From Epiperipatus broadwayi (lineage: Eukaryota; Onychophora; Udeonychophora; Euonychophora; Peripatidae): a stretch of DNA of 64,000 nt. The first letter of the stretch is position 1; the number at the start of each line of letters is the position of its first letter. The position numbers and the translations under genes were made by a program. This document shows positions 1 through 9,597 of the stretch, piece after piece. Below the pieces are notes generated by a model. The model ran no database searches. It saw only the letters and a program-made list of their open reading frames with translations, and was not told the origin of the DNA. Location: positions 4,587,845 to 4,651,844 of the forward strand of contig JAQFVV010000027.1 of NCBI GenBank assembly GCA_028023455.1. Reading direction: 5' to 3'.

Positions 1-110
1 AAAAATGCGATAGTAGGGACCTCTACAGGTCTTAACTCCAAGCTTACGCTTTGGAAGAAAAGAGGGGCATAAGCTTGTGGTTAAGACCTGTAGAGGTGCC
101 AGCTATCACA
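1..110. repeat. Small foldback repeat (family F5)
   Basis: Two arms match as an inverted repeat around the words CCTCTACAGGTCTTAA and TTAAGACCTGTAGAGG, with TGCGATAG and CTATCACA at the outer ends. A second copy of one arm plus the downstream flank lies at 52,500-52,590, where the shared text continues through GCATAT, CTTGAGG and TACAGCCTTAAT. So this is a dispersed family. I see no ORF and no hammerhead core in it. Confidence 0.7.
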
Positions 111-482
111 TTTTTACATGCATATTCTTGAGGTTACAGCCTTAATTAATCTTATTATAAATTTATCAAGTAGAAATATAGGGACTTCCATTTCGCATTC
201 TGGCGCATTCTATTATTCCATCTGGTGAGAGTTTTTGAACACACTCAATCTTTCTGTTCATATAAAACCTTTATCTTATAATAAAACAAAATAAATTGGG
301 CTTGATTTTTTTAAAATTTAATTTTATAAGCAAATAAAATTCTAAAAAAGAACATTTGGTAATTTTAAATATTCAAAAACCTGTAAATATAACAATGTAC
401 CATAAACATCATCACAGATATTTATGTAAACAAAAAAATATTTGAAATACAAACACTCTTCATATACCTGGAGCCTAATTGT
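111..482. other. AT-rich stretch without recognised content
   Basis: Apart from the flank shared with the 52.5 kb copy (up to about 155), I see no gene, RNA or clear repeat here. Confidence 0.5.
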
Positions 483-671
483 AAATATAGGGGATTTGAA
501 CTCTGACTTTCAATCACCCTTCAACTATTCACACTATCTCATACTACTGATACACATGACAACACACATTTATCTTTTCTACACGTGTGTGGTCATGTGT
601 ATCAGTGGTATGAGATAGTGTGGATAGTTGAAGGGTGCTTGAAAGTCCGAGTTCAAATCTTCTATATTTGT
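483..671. repeat. Foldback repeat with B-box-like ends, related to the 16.2 kb repeat
   Basis: Left arm 483-567 is the near-perfect reverse complement of right arm 583-671. The outer ends contain GAGTTCAAATC, which resembles a pol III B box. The right arm resembles 16,280-16,370, which carries TGTGTGTGATCA, AATTGAGGGTCGTG and GAGTTCAAACCCC in the same order. The short ORF on the minus strand here is only a reading of the arms. 672-965 beyond it is plain AT-rich sequence. Confidence 0.75.
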
Positions 672-1109
672 AAACAGAAAAACTAAAAACAAATGAATAC
701 ATTTTTATTATAAGGTTTTTTTTTCTGAACAAATAAAGGAGATTTATATAACTGTCAATTTTGTTTTAAAATCTGATTTTTTTTTTTATACAAAAATTAC
801 AATGTTTTAAAAGATTTTAATACCAAGTCGATTTTGACAGATAATAATATAATAGATAATTGTTTTTTTTTATATTATTGTGAAGTTTATAAATAAACAA
901 ATTGAAAGTTTAGCTAAACCAAATAGTGTAAAAATAATCAAAAATACATAAATAAGCAAGAAAATCACTAAACATCACATGATCACCATTTCTTATGCTT
1001 TCTCAAGCTGTTAAAGAGGCAAAACTTCACTCAGTGAAACATAGAGTAATCAATAAATTCCAGAAGGCTTGTGCATAAAATCCCTATCTAGTGCCTATTC
1101 ATCCAATAT

Positions 1110-1149
1110 CCCCAGACTAGTTTCTAGTTTGTGGCTTTTGTCAGTGAGG
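1110..1149 (-). ncRNA. Fam1 hammerhead-like motif, decayed
   Basis: On the minus strand the core reads CTGACAA, then a weak helix II, GAAA, the palindrome ACTAGT, C17 and TGGGG. The helix I arms CCTCA and TGGGG pair. G8 is replaced by A, which fits CpG decay of an ancestral CTGACGA. It is probably inactive. Confidence 0.6.
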
Positions 1150-1506
1150 AGTCTTGGATCTGAGAGCACTGCACCTAGATCTTAGGATCTAATGCAACCC
1201 TCCAACAGCCACCTTTTACCTCTACTTAACTATAAAACTGTGAATTTAAAATTGGAAAGAATATTTTTCAATCCAAGCTCATAAGCTTATATAGTCATAT
1301 AAGTCTCAACTCAGTTCAGTACCCATACATTTTTGGTGTCTTTGGTTCTTTAATAACCATAGCCACCACTATCCTATTATGAAGGATTGGTATTAAACCA
1401 CTAAACATCATATGATCACCATTTCTTAGCTTGCTCAAACTGTTAAAACAGGCAAAATTCTCCATACAGTAATGCCACTAAGTGCAGAGAACTCAAATCC
1501 AAAGTT

Positions 1507-1546
1507 TTTCACTGATGAAAGTCACAAGCTAGAAACTAGTATGGGG
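1507..1546 (+). ncRNA. Fam1 hammerhead-like motif, core nearly intact
   Basis: CTGATGA lies at 1512-1518 and GAAA at 1532-1535. The helix III palindrome ACTAGT is at 1535-1540. The cleavage triplet is GTA, with A at position 17, which is allowed but not the usual C. Helix I pairs TTTCA with TGGGG using wobbles. Helix II is weak. Confidence 0.6.
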
Positions 1547-1668
1547 ATATTGGATGAGTAGGCACTAGATAGGGATTTTATGCACAAGCCTTTTGGCAAC
1601 CATTGATTATTCTGACTTGCACTGAGTGGCACTACTATATGGGAGAGTTTTGCCTCTTTTAAGCAAGA

Positions 1669-2080
1669 AAATCCATTTTAAATTATACTTCAAAATGTTC
1701 ACATAATAATTAGGCTTGAAGAATATGAGATCCTTTTGAGCATTTTCTTCTGTTAAAAAACCAAACAAAGAAGAAATATTTTGATTTTAACTACAGTCCA
1801 TGAGATGTTGACCTCTTCAGACTTTTTTTCTAACTTTAACATTAATAAAAGCATTATGTTAAAAATTATTTTATAAAAAAAATGGTGGGGCATTTTGACT
1901 TAGGATAATGTTAATACTACAATCTAAAGTTACGGGTCAACAGTACCTTTTCTGAAAAACTTTCAACAATTTTTAATGAAGGTGAAGACTTACAAGTTAA
2001 TCTAAAATTTCCTGATTTCAATCTCTGCTGAAAACTTAAATAAAAATTAAAATGACTATACATATATATTATATAATGAG
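1669..2080. other. AT-rich spacer
   Basis: I see no ORF, RNA or repeat that I recognise between the Fam1 pair and the next foldback. Confidence 0.4.
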
Positions 2081-2120
2081 GTGCCAATAGCTCTTAACAA
2101 GCTTTTTAGAATACCCTATC

Positions 2121-2158
2121 CACAGATTGGTTTCTAGCTCTCGCTGTCATCAGTGAGG
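2121..2158 (-). ncRNA. Hammerhead-like ribozyme, left arm, partly decayed
   Basis: The minus strand has CTGATGA at 2153-2147. Helix II pairs AGC with GCT around a GAGA tetraloop. GAAA is at 2134-2131 and the cleavage C at 2125. Helix I pairs CCTCA with TGTGG with one mismatch. Helix III has degenerated from a palindrome to ACCAAT. Confidence 0.6.
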
Positions 2159-2358
2159 TGCTAGGATATTCCAGCAATAAATTTAAAATACTAGGTCGAT
2201 CCCAGCACTTTATCTAATGTTTAACTATCAAGTAGAAAATCTGAAATTTTCAGACATCCATATGTCTTCAAATCCAGCTATCTAACTTAAATAGCCATAG
2301 GGACTGAACCAAATTCAGATACACCATGTACTAAAATCTAATGCTGGAATACCCTAGT

Positions 2359-2399
2359 TTCTCACTGATGACAGCCAGAACTAGAAACTAGTCTGAGGA
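2359..2399 (+). ncRNA. Hammerhead ribozyme candidate, right arm, complete core
   Basis: CTGATGA is at 2365-2371, GAAA at 2384-2387, the helix III palindrome ACTAGT at 2387-2392 and C17 at 2393. Helix I pairs TTCTCA (2359-2364) with TGAGGA (2394-2399) over six pairs including one G-U. Helix II is short: A73-T82 and G74-C81 (last two digits of position), with a C-A mismatch at its base. All invariant core bases are present. The weak helix II makes activity uncertain. Confidence 0.7.
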
Positions 2400-2698
2400 T
2401 AGGGATATTTTTAAAAGCTTGTTCCGAGCTATTGGCATGCTCATTTATAACATTTGTAATACAAGCTTATAGAATTAGGTCATGTGATATATGGCTGATT
2501 GCCTTGTAATATATATATATATATATAATTATTCAAAACAATACAATAATTAATATAGTAAAACAATATTTTAAAAAAACAAATATATACCAATTTAATA
2601 GAAGTACTTTCAACTATCTATGTAGTCGTTGTCAACTAGATTCAAATTGTATTAGAAAAAACCATTACAAATGTAAACAAAAAGTAATATGTCATACA

Positions 2699-2899
2699 TC
2701 AATTTTCCCACAATTCATTAATTTTTATATTGGCGGCCTGTCTGTTTATCAACTGTTGCTTTTCACTTTTTATTAACATAGCTTCTTTAATTTTGCGTTT
2801 ATTATTATTTCTTTCAATACACAAAATCTTAACTTTATTAAAATCAAAATCAAAACCATAATTACATGTTACATTATGATCAAAAAATACTGATGGTGA
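2699..2899 (-). pseudogene. Penelope-like GIY-YIG protein, C-terminal fragment (left arm)
   Basis: The minus-strand frame ends at a TCA/TGA stop at 2699-2701 and reads through the 31-base spacer. It contains ...SVFFDHNVTCNYGFDFDF, then NKVKILCIERNNNKRK and IKEAMLIKSEKQQLINR, and ends in NELWEN. The order (H and hydrophobic, F-D-F-x-K-x-K-I-L-x-I-E, R-K-x-K-E-A) is the same as in the intact GIY-YIG ORF at 49.3-49.6 kb (H..FDWENTKILDIE, RRKFKEA). The catalytic GIY-YIG half is missing, so this is a 5'-truncated retrocopy. Confidence 0.7.
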
Positions 2900-3071
2900 T
2901 ACATGTAATTATGGTTTTGATTTTGATTTTAATAAACTTAAGATTTTGTGTATTGAAAAAAATAATAATAAACGCAAAATTAAAGAAGCTATGTTAATAA
3001 AAAGTGAAAAGCAACAGTTGATAAACAGACAGGCCGCTAATATAAAAATTAATGAATTGTGGGAAAATTGA
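2892..3071 (+). pseudogene. Penelope-like GIY-YIG protein, C-terminal fragment (right arm)
   Basis: This is a 59-codon open frame ending in TGA at 3069-3071. It reads NYGFDFDFNKLKILCIEK, then KRKIKEAMLIKSEKQQLINR and INELWEN. It is the mirror copy of the left-arm frame with very few differences. It begins at the inverted junction, so no start codon is expected. The N-terminal catalytic part is absent. Confidence 0.7.
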
Positions 3072-3309
3072 TGTATGACATATTACTTTTTGTTTACATT
3101 TGTAACGGTTTTTTTCTAATACAATTTGAATCTAGTTGACAATGACTACATAGATAGTTGAAAGTACTTCTATTAAATTGGTATATATTTGTTTTTTTTT
3201 AAATATTGTTTTACTGTATTAATTATTGTATTGTTTTGAATAATTATATATATTTTATTATAATTGGAATACAGACATTGATTAATAATTTATATATATA
3301 TATATATAT

Positions 3310-5103
3310 TGTAACGGAATAGCGTTACATAGGGTTTAAAACCGAGTAAAAATAAAGATAATAATTGTCTCATTAAATAGTCAAGGCTTTCGTATAAATT
3401 AATAAATTAACATTCTCTAAAAATATAATAAAAGAAAATATAATATGCCATTATAAATATTAATAGATAATTTCCACTTGTATACACCACGGGGTATTTA
3501 AAAAAAGGGTTTCTTTTTAATTATAATTATAGTAAAAGTAAAACTTATAGAAATGATTTTGAGAAAAGATTAAATGCTCGACTTCTAAGTTAATGTAAAT
3601 TGTATTGTTCTTGTAAGACACACACACACGTATGCACTCAAAGTGTGAATGAATAGAAGTTTGTTAACTGAGATTGCAACATGAGATTGCCTAGACCTAA
3701 AATTGCCTTAAGCACAAGGATTGAGTGAACATTTACATCGGACGCGGACCCGAACGACAACTCTAAAAAATATGGAACTCTGGGGGGAGATTGGATCCTA
3801 AGATAAGATCCATCTCATATAAAATCTCTATTCAATGGTTGGCTCGATATTGTTGCTTAATATGTTTTTCGCTTAACGTGCTTGCTTGATATATTCAATA
3901 TAGTTTACTTGATATAGCTTGATATAAAATAATATTCTTCGTTTCGCCGTATCCGTATTCAAGATGATCGTTGTGAAATTAATACTGAGAGCGTCGATTA
4001 TCATGATGGGCTAGGAAACCCATCAGTGATTGATCGACGCTCCGCCACCAAATATCTCCGAAGCTATGAATATTTAACGACATCTCCATTTGAAATTAAT
4101 GCTCCGATCAAATAATAATGTTCCGAGAAATACCAGAATCGTCCAGACCACGCTATGCTCAACTGTGAATAAAACGAATAACTTCATTATGAAGATACCA
4201 TATCCCACGTTCAAATCCTCATTTCATTCGAAGCAGCGGAAGTCGAAATCCAAATCCTAGGTAACAATTTATTTTACTTTATGTTTCATTCACTCCATTC
4301 GTAAACTCTTAAAGGCAATCTCATAGTTAACTAACTTACACTTGCGTAAATTAAATCATAAAAGATTCCGTAATATTTAACCTATTATTGTAACTTATCT
4401 TTGCGTAACCTCAACATTAATAAAATCAAATTTAATCTTAGGACTTTTCCAAAACATGAACTTTGACCTTAATTATTATCTAATTAGCCATCGCAATTAC
4501 TTTCAAGATATAAAATGAAATTTGTATTCCATATTTTATTATGTATAATATATTTCTTTCTGTGCGAGTGCGTGAAGGTGCGTGTATGCGTGTGCAAATA
4601 AAATTTGAATTAATATGTTTTTTTTATATTTAATAAATTTGTTCAGTATATAAACAAGTCGAGCATTTCTCAAATCTTTTCATATAATTAAATTCTTATT
4701 TTATTTCTTCTTTTTAATCATCAATAAAGTTATTATTTAATTACACTAATTTAGATTTATATTTGTTTACTTAACCATTTGTTTCTTTTTAAAATGTCTT
4801 TTGCCAACATCGTGCCGTAAGTCACGATGTTTATTTATTTACTCTTAGTTAAGATAGATTTAAGAATTGGGCGGGCCTATAATAAAATATAAATAAATGT
4901 TTAATGCTAATATTGAAAGTAATTCATAGGGGGGATGATCTTAGAAGCCTAATTGTTTGGAGGGATGAACGAACAGTCGTATTGGTCGCCAACAACCAAT
5001 AGTTAAGTCCAGTACTAGGATCACTCAGTTAATAAACAAAACTTCCTTCCCATTAGTGTACAGTGTGTCTTTTACGTAAGGAGTAATTGCTGAGACAATT
5101 ACA
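3310..5103 (+). mobile_element. Putative long terminal repeat (solo or truncated LTR element)
   Basis: The segment starts TGTAACGG at 3310 and ends in TTACA at 5099-5103, a TG...CA boundary with a 5 bp inverted end. A polyadenylation signal AATAAA is at 5031-5036, about 70 bases before the end, where an LTR R/U5 junction would put it. Four bases after the end comes TGGCCC (5107-5112), a possible primer-binding site. Base composition is higher in GC than the neighbours. I see no gag, pol or second LTR. The family is unknown and the Ty3-like assignment would be a guess. Confidence 0.5.
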
Positions 5104-5372
5104 TCGTGGCCCTGAGTGACCCTATTGGTCCATGCTAGGAGTTGGAGCTTGTGGGCGGGATTAGACTTCGAAATCGTTTTGACATGACGTAAGGTGATGC
5201 GAGAAGTTAAATAATAATTAAATCATCGTGTCTGGCGCCCCCTTGTATTGATAGTGAATAATTACCGATATAAGAAAATAAATAAAGCTTTACGCTATGT
5301 CATGTTTATTTCGGAGCTCTCGATCTCTTTTAGGAACGTACGGATAAAGCTAAAAATAGGCCGACCGTAACA
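5104..5372 (+). mobile_element. Leader-like remnant after the putative LTR
   Basis: This continues from the LTR end to CCGTAACA at 5365-5372, after which (TA)n resumes. The TGTAACGG start and CCGTAACA end are near inverse of each other, so the whole 3310-5372 block could instead be one inserted unit. A second primer-site-like TGGCGCC lies at 5233-5239. No coding sequence is visible. Confidence 0.35.
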
Positions 5373-6555
5373 ATATATATATATATACAGTAAAATACTT
5401 TTGTAAATTATATAAAAAAAATGTATTTAATAGTAAATAAACAATGAATCAAAACACTAATGTGCAATTTTATCCAGGTAATAGAATTTTTTTAATTAGT
5501 AATGTTTGAGTTAATAGTAGTTTACCATTATATGTCATCAGCAAAACATCACATACTTTTTTTGATTATATTTAACCTATATCTTTACAAGGTCTCTTAA
5601 CTCTGCTTCATAGATAATTGTAAACTTTAGCAATCAATGGATTTTAGATGATTATGTTATAATATTCACATTGCAGACTAATTTCTGGTTTATTAAGAAG
5701 TTTAAACTTAGTAACTCTTATACATCTAGTAGAGTGATGCTTTAATAATGTATAACATTCTAGATGAAGGTTTACAGGAATCTAAAATTCACCTTAAACA
5801 AAACTAATGTATCACTTTAGTTAGCATTGCAACCAGCCATATGTCCCAAACTCATTCATGGGAGATTTGAATGATCTGTATTTTGATATTTGTATTGTAA
5901 TTTTGCTATGAAAATTTTGAAGGGGACCATAAAGAGTTTAGATTTCATTTTGTTCTCAGGTGTAAAGAATTGTAAACCAATAAAACTGGTATAAAAGGCA
6001 AAAAAGATCTTGATAATTTTGGCAGTACTATTTACATTATGTTAATAAAAAGAGATGGAAATTTTTTATTTCTAAAGATTTTTTTTTTGTTTGAAGTTAT
6101 TTTCATTATTTTGAAAGATATTTTAAATAATTAATATAAAATATACTTTATTTTTATAATTATAATATATTTTTAGAAATATTTAAACTTATGATGGTGG
6201 GAAATTAAAAAAATATGCATTGTTCTAGATAATGTGAAAAGTTAAGCTTTTTAAAATATATATATTCATTGCTTTTAATATTATCTTGTTACTTTAGTTA
6301 TGTCTAATATTAATTTTAATAATAATTTTGTTAAGAAAACAGTTTTATTTTGCCACAAATTCTATTTAAACTGAAGATCACATATATAAATAATTGAATT
6401 GTTTAAGATGAGCATCAATTTGATTACATTAACCATATTTTCTGGTGTACAGGATGCATTCCCCCCCCCCAAATACACCTAAAATATGGGATGTCTAAGT
6501 GGTAATCAAAATTATGAAATTTCAGACAGTCTAAAAACTTCTGTTTTATATTTAT
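5373..6555. other. AT-rich region without recognised features
   Basis: After the TA repeat (5373-5387) I find only AT-rich sequence and a run of ten C at about 6462-6471. No gene or RNA is supported. Confidence 0.45.
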
Positions 6556-6690
6556 ATATCACATGACTACCACTTCTTATCCTTGTGTATAACTGTTTTA
6601 AAACAGGCAAAACTCACTATATGTATTACCACACACAGCAAGGTAGAGTAATCAATGGATGCCAGAAGGCTTGTGCATAAAAAAAAAAGT
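6556..6690 (-). repeat. Fam1 fragment
   Basis: The landmarks ATCACATGACTACCACTTCTTAT, AACAGGCAAAACTC, GAGTAATCAATGGATGCCAG and AAGGCTTGTGCATAAAA match other Fam1 copies. It stops before the ribozyme core. Beyond it, 6,700-7,148 is AT-rich with nothing recognised. Confidence 0.7.
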
Positions 6691-7240
6691 ACTCTATTGC
6701 ATTTTATCCTTTTGCAAAACTAGTTTTGGATAAAACGTTTTTATAATTTTTTTCTGTTCTGTAAAGATATGAAGTTGCATGATATATTTTATGCTTCATC
6801 ACTGAAAGAGGGAGCATTTTAGTAAAATAGAGTTCAGATCCACTGACATCTCACTATCCATCTAATGTATGTGTGCATCATCACATTTCAACAATTGAAC
6901 AGAAAATCACAAAACAGATGCTGGGAAAAATAAAATCAACCAACTGAAAACTCAATTAGCTATAATTCCAGGTGACCTAATAGGCCAGCTTAAACCTTTA
7001 AATGTCTGATTAAACCATTTAAAGGATCAAGAAGAAGAAATGGAACAATTGGATGCAATCTACACATTTTGAAATGAAGCCATTACAAATAGTCAAAATA
7101 AGAGTCATAGATCACATGACCCTATACTATTAAGCTTGTAAGTTATAAACAATGAGGGTTGCCAATTCCTCAACAAGATTTGTGATAAATGCTTAGCTAG
7201 AGAAAGCATTTAAAATATCTCTGTCAGGACCCCCTCCCAA

Positions 7241-7283
7241 ACCTCTGACCATAGTTTCATGCTCTGGCACTCCTCAGAAAGGT
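7241..7283 (-). ncRNA. Hammerhead ribozyme candidate, left arm
   Basis: On the minus strand CTGAGGA is at 7277-7271. Helix II is GTGC-CAGA-GCAT (four pairs, first G-U), at 7270-7259. GAAA is at 7258-7255, helix III is ACTATGGT (A-U, C-G, U-G, A-U) and C17 is at 7247. Helix I pairs ACCTTT with AGAGGT over six pairs with one G-U. Every invariant core base is present and all three helices form, the best overall fit in the window. Confidence 0.8.
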
Positions 7284-7320
7284 GCTAGGGTAAGATCTAG
7301 TGTCTGAACCTACCCTAGCA

Positions 7321-7361
7321 CCTTTCTGAGGAGTGCCAGAGCATGAAACCATGATCAGAGG
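7321..7361 (+). ncRNA. Hammerhead ribozyme candidate, right arm
   Basis: CTGAGGA is at 7326-7332, helix II GTGC-CAGA-GCAT at 7333-7344, GAAA at 7345-7348 and C17 at 7356. Helix I pairs CCTTT (7321-7325) with AGAGG (7357-7361). Helix III reads ACCATGAT, which would be a perfect palindrome but for one G-to-A change. The core is intact and helix III is weakened. Confidence 0.75.
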
Positions 7362-7668
7362 ATGGGGGGTCCTGACAGAGATATTTTAAATGCTTTCTCT
7401 AGCTAAGCATTTATCACAAAGCTTGTTGAGAAATTGGCAATCCTCATTGTTTGACACCTTCATTAATTTGACAGTTTTGTGAATGGGTCAAAACTTTATG
7501 GGATGGTGTAAAATTTGAGACAGTTGTAAAATCATTTAAGAAATGAGGAATTACTAACTCACTTGATGGCACAGAGAATGATTTTTTTATGTGATGACTC
7601 AGTTTCTGAAGAAAGGCTTCAAGTGATTCTTCGTTTAGTTCTGGATAGATGAATTTCTGGGTTTAAGG

Positions 7669-7926
7669 ATGAATATTAAAAAGTATCTAACTACGGTTTT
7701 CTCTAATTACAGTTTTTGCAGATATAATAAAATTAGTACAGTAAATTATTATAAATTATTAAGAATTTTAAACTTCTCACTCGATATTTTAATATACAAT
7801 ATTAAAAGCATTGAAGAAAACGACATCAAACGGAAAATCAGAGAAGCATACTTCATTAATGGCAATAATAACTCTATCAATAGACGTGACACCTGCTTTG
7901 ACATTTCCAAACGTTGGACTATCTAA
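7669..7926 (+). pseudogene. Penelope-like GIY-YIG protein, C-terminal fragment
   Basis: The last third of this frame reads NDIKRKIREAYFINGNN, then INRRDTCFDISKRW, close to NDVKRKVKEACFI...MNRKDTCYKISKKW at 20,032-20,130. That pattern is the tail of Penelope-like GIY-YIG proteins. The first ~45 codons have no recognisable match and may be decayed or frameshifted. Downstream, GAAAGCGCTTAGCATT near 8,010-8,026 is shared in part with 20,249-20,265, so the 3' non-coding region is conserved between these copies. Confidence 0.65.
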
Positions 7927-8029
7927 ATCATTTGCATATGCTTTGCATATCGCTTGTATTTCCTTGTTCTGCATCTCACATTATCGCTATGAATATGAGG
8001 CAAATGGTTTCGAAAGCGCTTAGCATTTA

Positions 8030-8950
8030 ATAATTTTTGAATCTTTATAGCTTCTCCTTCAAGCGCTTCACACGCTTTTAATTTTGTATAGTAAATCATT
8101 ATGGAAATTGATGAAAAAATGTGGAAAAATTTTTTTTTTACAAACGGTGCTATGTCCTACCCAGCAGCAAATACAATATTTTTCTGAAAAAGACTGTTAT
8201 AAAACTGAGAATATTTTCACAATTTGGAGTTAGAACTATATAACAATGTGATTGGGCTCAAAACCTTGGTTGATTTTAATTTCAGTCTCTTTCTAATGCA
8301 TAAATGCTAGAAGTAGCTGTTAAATAAGTAAGTGGATTAGTTTCAAATTCCTCACTGACAAATAATTCCAAAATAACTGTGGAGATGGGTATAAATATGT
8401 ATATATCACTATCATCTAATGTCAATCAAGTATTCAAGCGTAGTCTGAAATATAATAATGTTAACTATTTCTAAAATGAATGCAAATAGTTATCAATTGA
8501 ACTATTACATAAAAATAAGATTTACATTATTTATATTTCAACAACAAATCTTATCTCATCACCTGCATTAAATCCTTATCCATTATTATACTCAATAACA
8601 GCTGATAATCTCAATGAGATTATTCAGGGTTTAAAATAGTGAATAAATTTGTGGTTTATTATTGAAATCAAGATCCTGTTAGCATTACTATTTTAAAACC
8701 AGAGCAGTTATCCATCATGGTGCCATCTAGAGTAAGCAGGAGAAATCAGTGATTACCTAATGCATATAAAATTGCTAATGTTAGCATTTATATGCATCTG
8801 GTAGTCATTAATTCCTTAAGCTTATGCTAGATAGAAACATTATTTGGCAATTTGAGATAATTATTTATGTTGATTAATAGTTTTATTTTCTAAGAGTTAT
8901 CATATGATTTCTCTTATATTTTATTCATTTGCTTCCAAAATTTTACAGCA
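8030..8950. other. AT-rich spacer upstream of the LINE
   Basis: Nothing coding is visible. CCTCACTGACAAATAA at about 8,350 looks like a badly decayed hammerhead start but no complete core follows, so I do not call it. Confidence 0.4.
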
Positions 8951-8954
8951 GATG

Positions 8955-9590
8955 GATCTGGTTTATATTAAACAGAAGTGCAGGTATGTAAAAGTATGTT
9001 TGGCTGGAGCTAGAATTAGGGATGTTACAGATAAGATAAAGAAGCAAGAGTGTAGAGATGTGTTTGTTATGGTAGGAACTAATAATTTGTCAGAACCATC
9101 AGAGAGTAATGGATGAGTACATAGAATTGATTAGTAATTTGAGCAAGATTAAAGGAAAAATAGGAATACTTGGATTATTACTAAGATTTTATAAGAGGTA
9201 TATGTTAGATAGGACATGTTCTATAAATGAGAGATTGGAAAAATTGTGTGAGAGAAATGATGTTATGTTTGTGAATGTGTGGGATTTTTTTTATTTAGAA
9301 AGAAGGAGTTATATAGATAAAATGGATTGCACTTAGAAAAACAAAGTAGTGAAGTTTTAGGGAGTTTGATTTATAAAGAATATAGTTCAGGAAACTTATA
9401 AGATGAAGGGGGGTTAAGTGTTAGTGTTATCAGAAAGAAGAAAAATGGATAGAATGTAAGAAATAATCAAGATGTAGATGTGAAAAGGAAATCAGTCTGT
9501 AAAATTAATGGTAAGCAAGTTATTTATAAATATAATGGAGAAAAAAGAATCAAAAGAATTTATAAAAGAATAGATGGGAAAGAAGAAAAA
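8955..9590 (+). pseudogene. LINE ORF1, SGNH-hydrolase (esterase)-like
   Basis: Joined frames read VKVCLAGARIRDVTDKI, then DVFVMVGTNNL, EYIELISNL, GKIGILGLLLRFYK and NERLEKLCERNDVMFVNVWD, then a decayed block V and LEKQSSEVLGSLIYKEY. GTNNL fits block III of the SGNH family (G-x-N). The block V D-x-x-H that supplies the catalytic Asp and His has decayed to K-M-D-C-T-stop at about 9,321-9,336. The N-terminal GDS block is not seen; the copy seems to start after it. Downstream, a basic Lys-rich tail (to about 9,590) could bind RNA. Stops at 9,114 and 9,334 and others make it non-functional. Confidence 0.65.
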
Positions 9591-9597
9591 TTGGACA

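Larger units (their letters stand above)
966..1668. mobile_element. Fam1 repeat, inverted pair with two hammerhead-like motifs
   Basis: A minus-oriented Fam1 unit (about 966-1,380) is followed by a plus-oriented unit (about 1,400-1,668). Shared landmarks with all Fam1 copies are CACTAAACATCACATGATCACC, GGCAAAACTCTCC, CAGAAGGCTTGTGCATAAAA, CATCCAATATCCCCAGAC and GATCTGAGAGCACTGCACC. Each unit contains one hammerhead-like core, given separately. No protein is encoded. Fam1 is dispersed over the whole window and short derivatives of it are flanked by 12-13 bp duplications, which suggests retroposition. Confidence 0.75.
2081..2446. mobile_element. Foldback element with a hammerhead motif in each arm
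   Basis: Outer arms match as ATGAGGTGCCAATAGCTC against GAGCTATTGGCATGCTCAT, and the match continues through AACAAGCTTTTTA and TAAAAGCTTGTT to the two hammerhead-like cores near the centre. The centre (about 2,165-2,340) is AT-rich and non-coding. The plus-strand ribozyme keeps a complete core and the minus-strand one is partly decayed. Confidence 0.75.
2510..3253. mobile_element. Inverted pair of Penelope-like element 3' ends in TA microsatellites
   Basis: Arms 2,510-2,869 and 2,901-3,253 are nearly identical reverse complements, separated by 31 bases. Each arm encodes the same C-terminal stretch of a Penelope-like GIY-YIG protein followed by the same 3' non-coding sequence. The unit is bordered by (TA)n on both sides. 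The high arm identity suggests a fairly recent head-to-head insertion or an inverted duplication. Confidence 0.8.
7149..7452. mobile_element. Foldback element with a well-paired hammerhead in each arm
   Basis: Arms of about 143 bp (7,149-7,292 and 7,311-7,452) are near-perfect inverted copies with an 18-base centre. The outer ends read CAATGAGGGTTGCCAATTCC and GGAAT..., mirrored as TTGGCAATCCTCATTG. Each arm holds one hammerhead candidate. There is no ORF and I could not find a clear target-site duplication. Confidence 0.8.

Noticed and set aside
8340-8395. CCTCACTGACAAATAA hammerhead-like start
   Set aside because: No helix II, GAAA or cleavage triplet follows in register.
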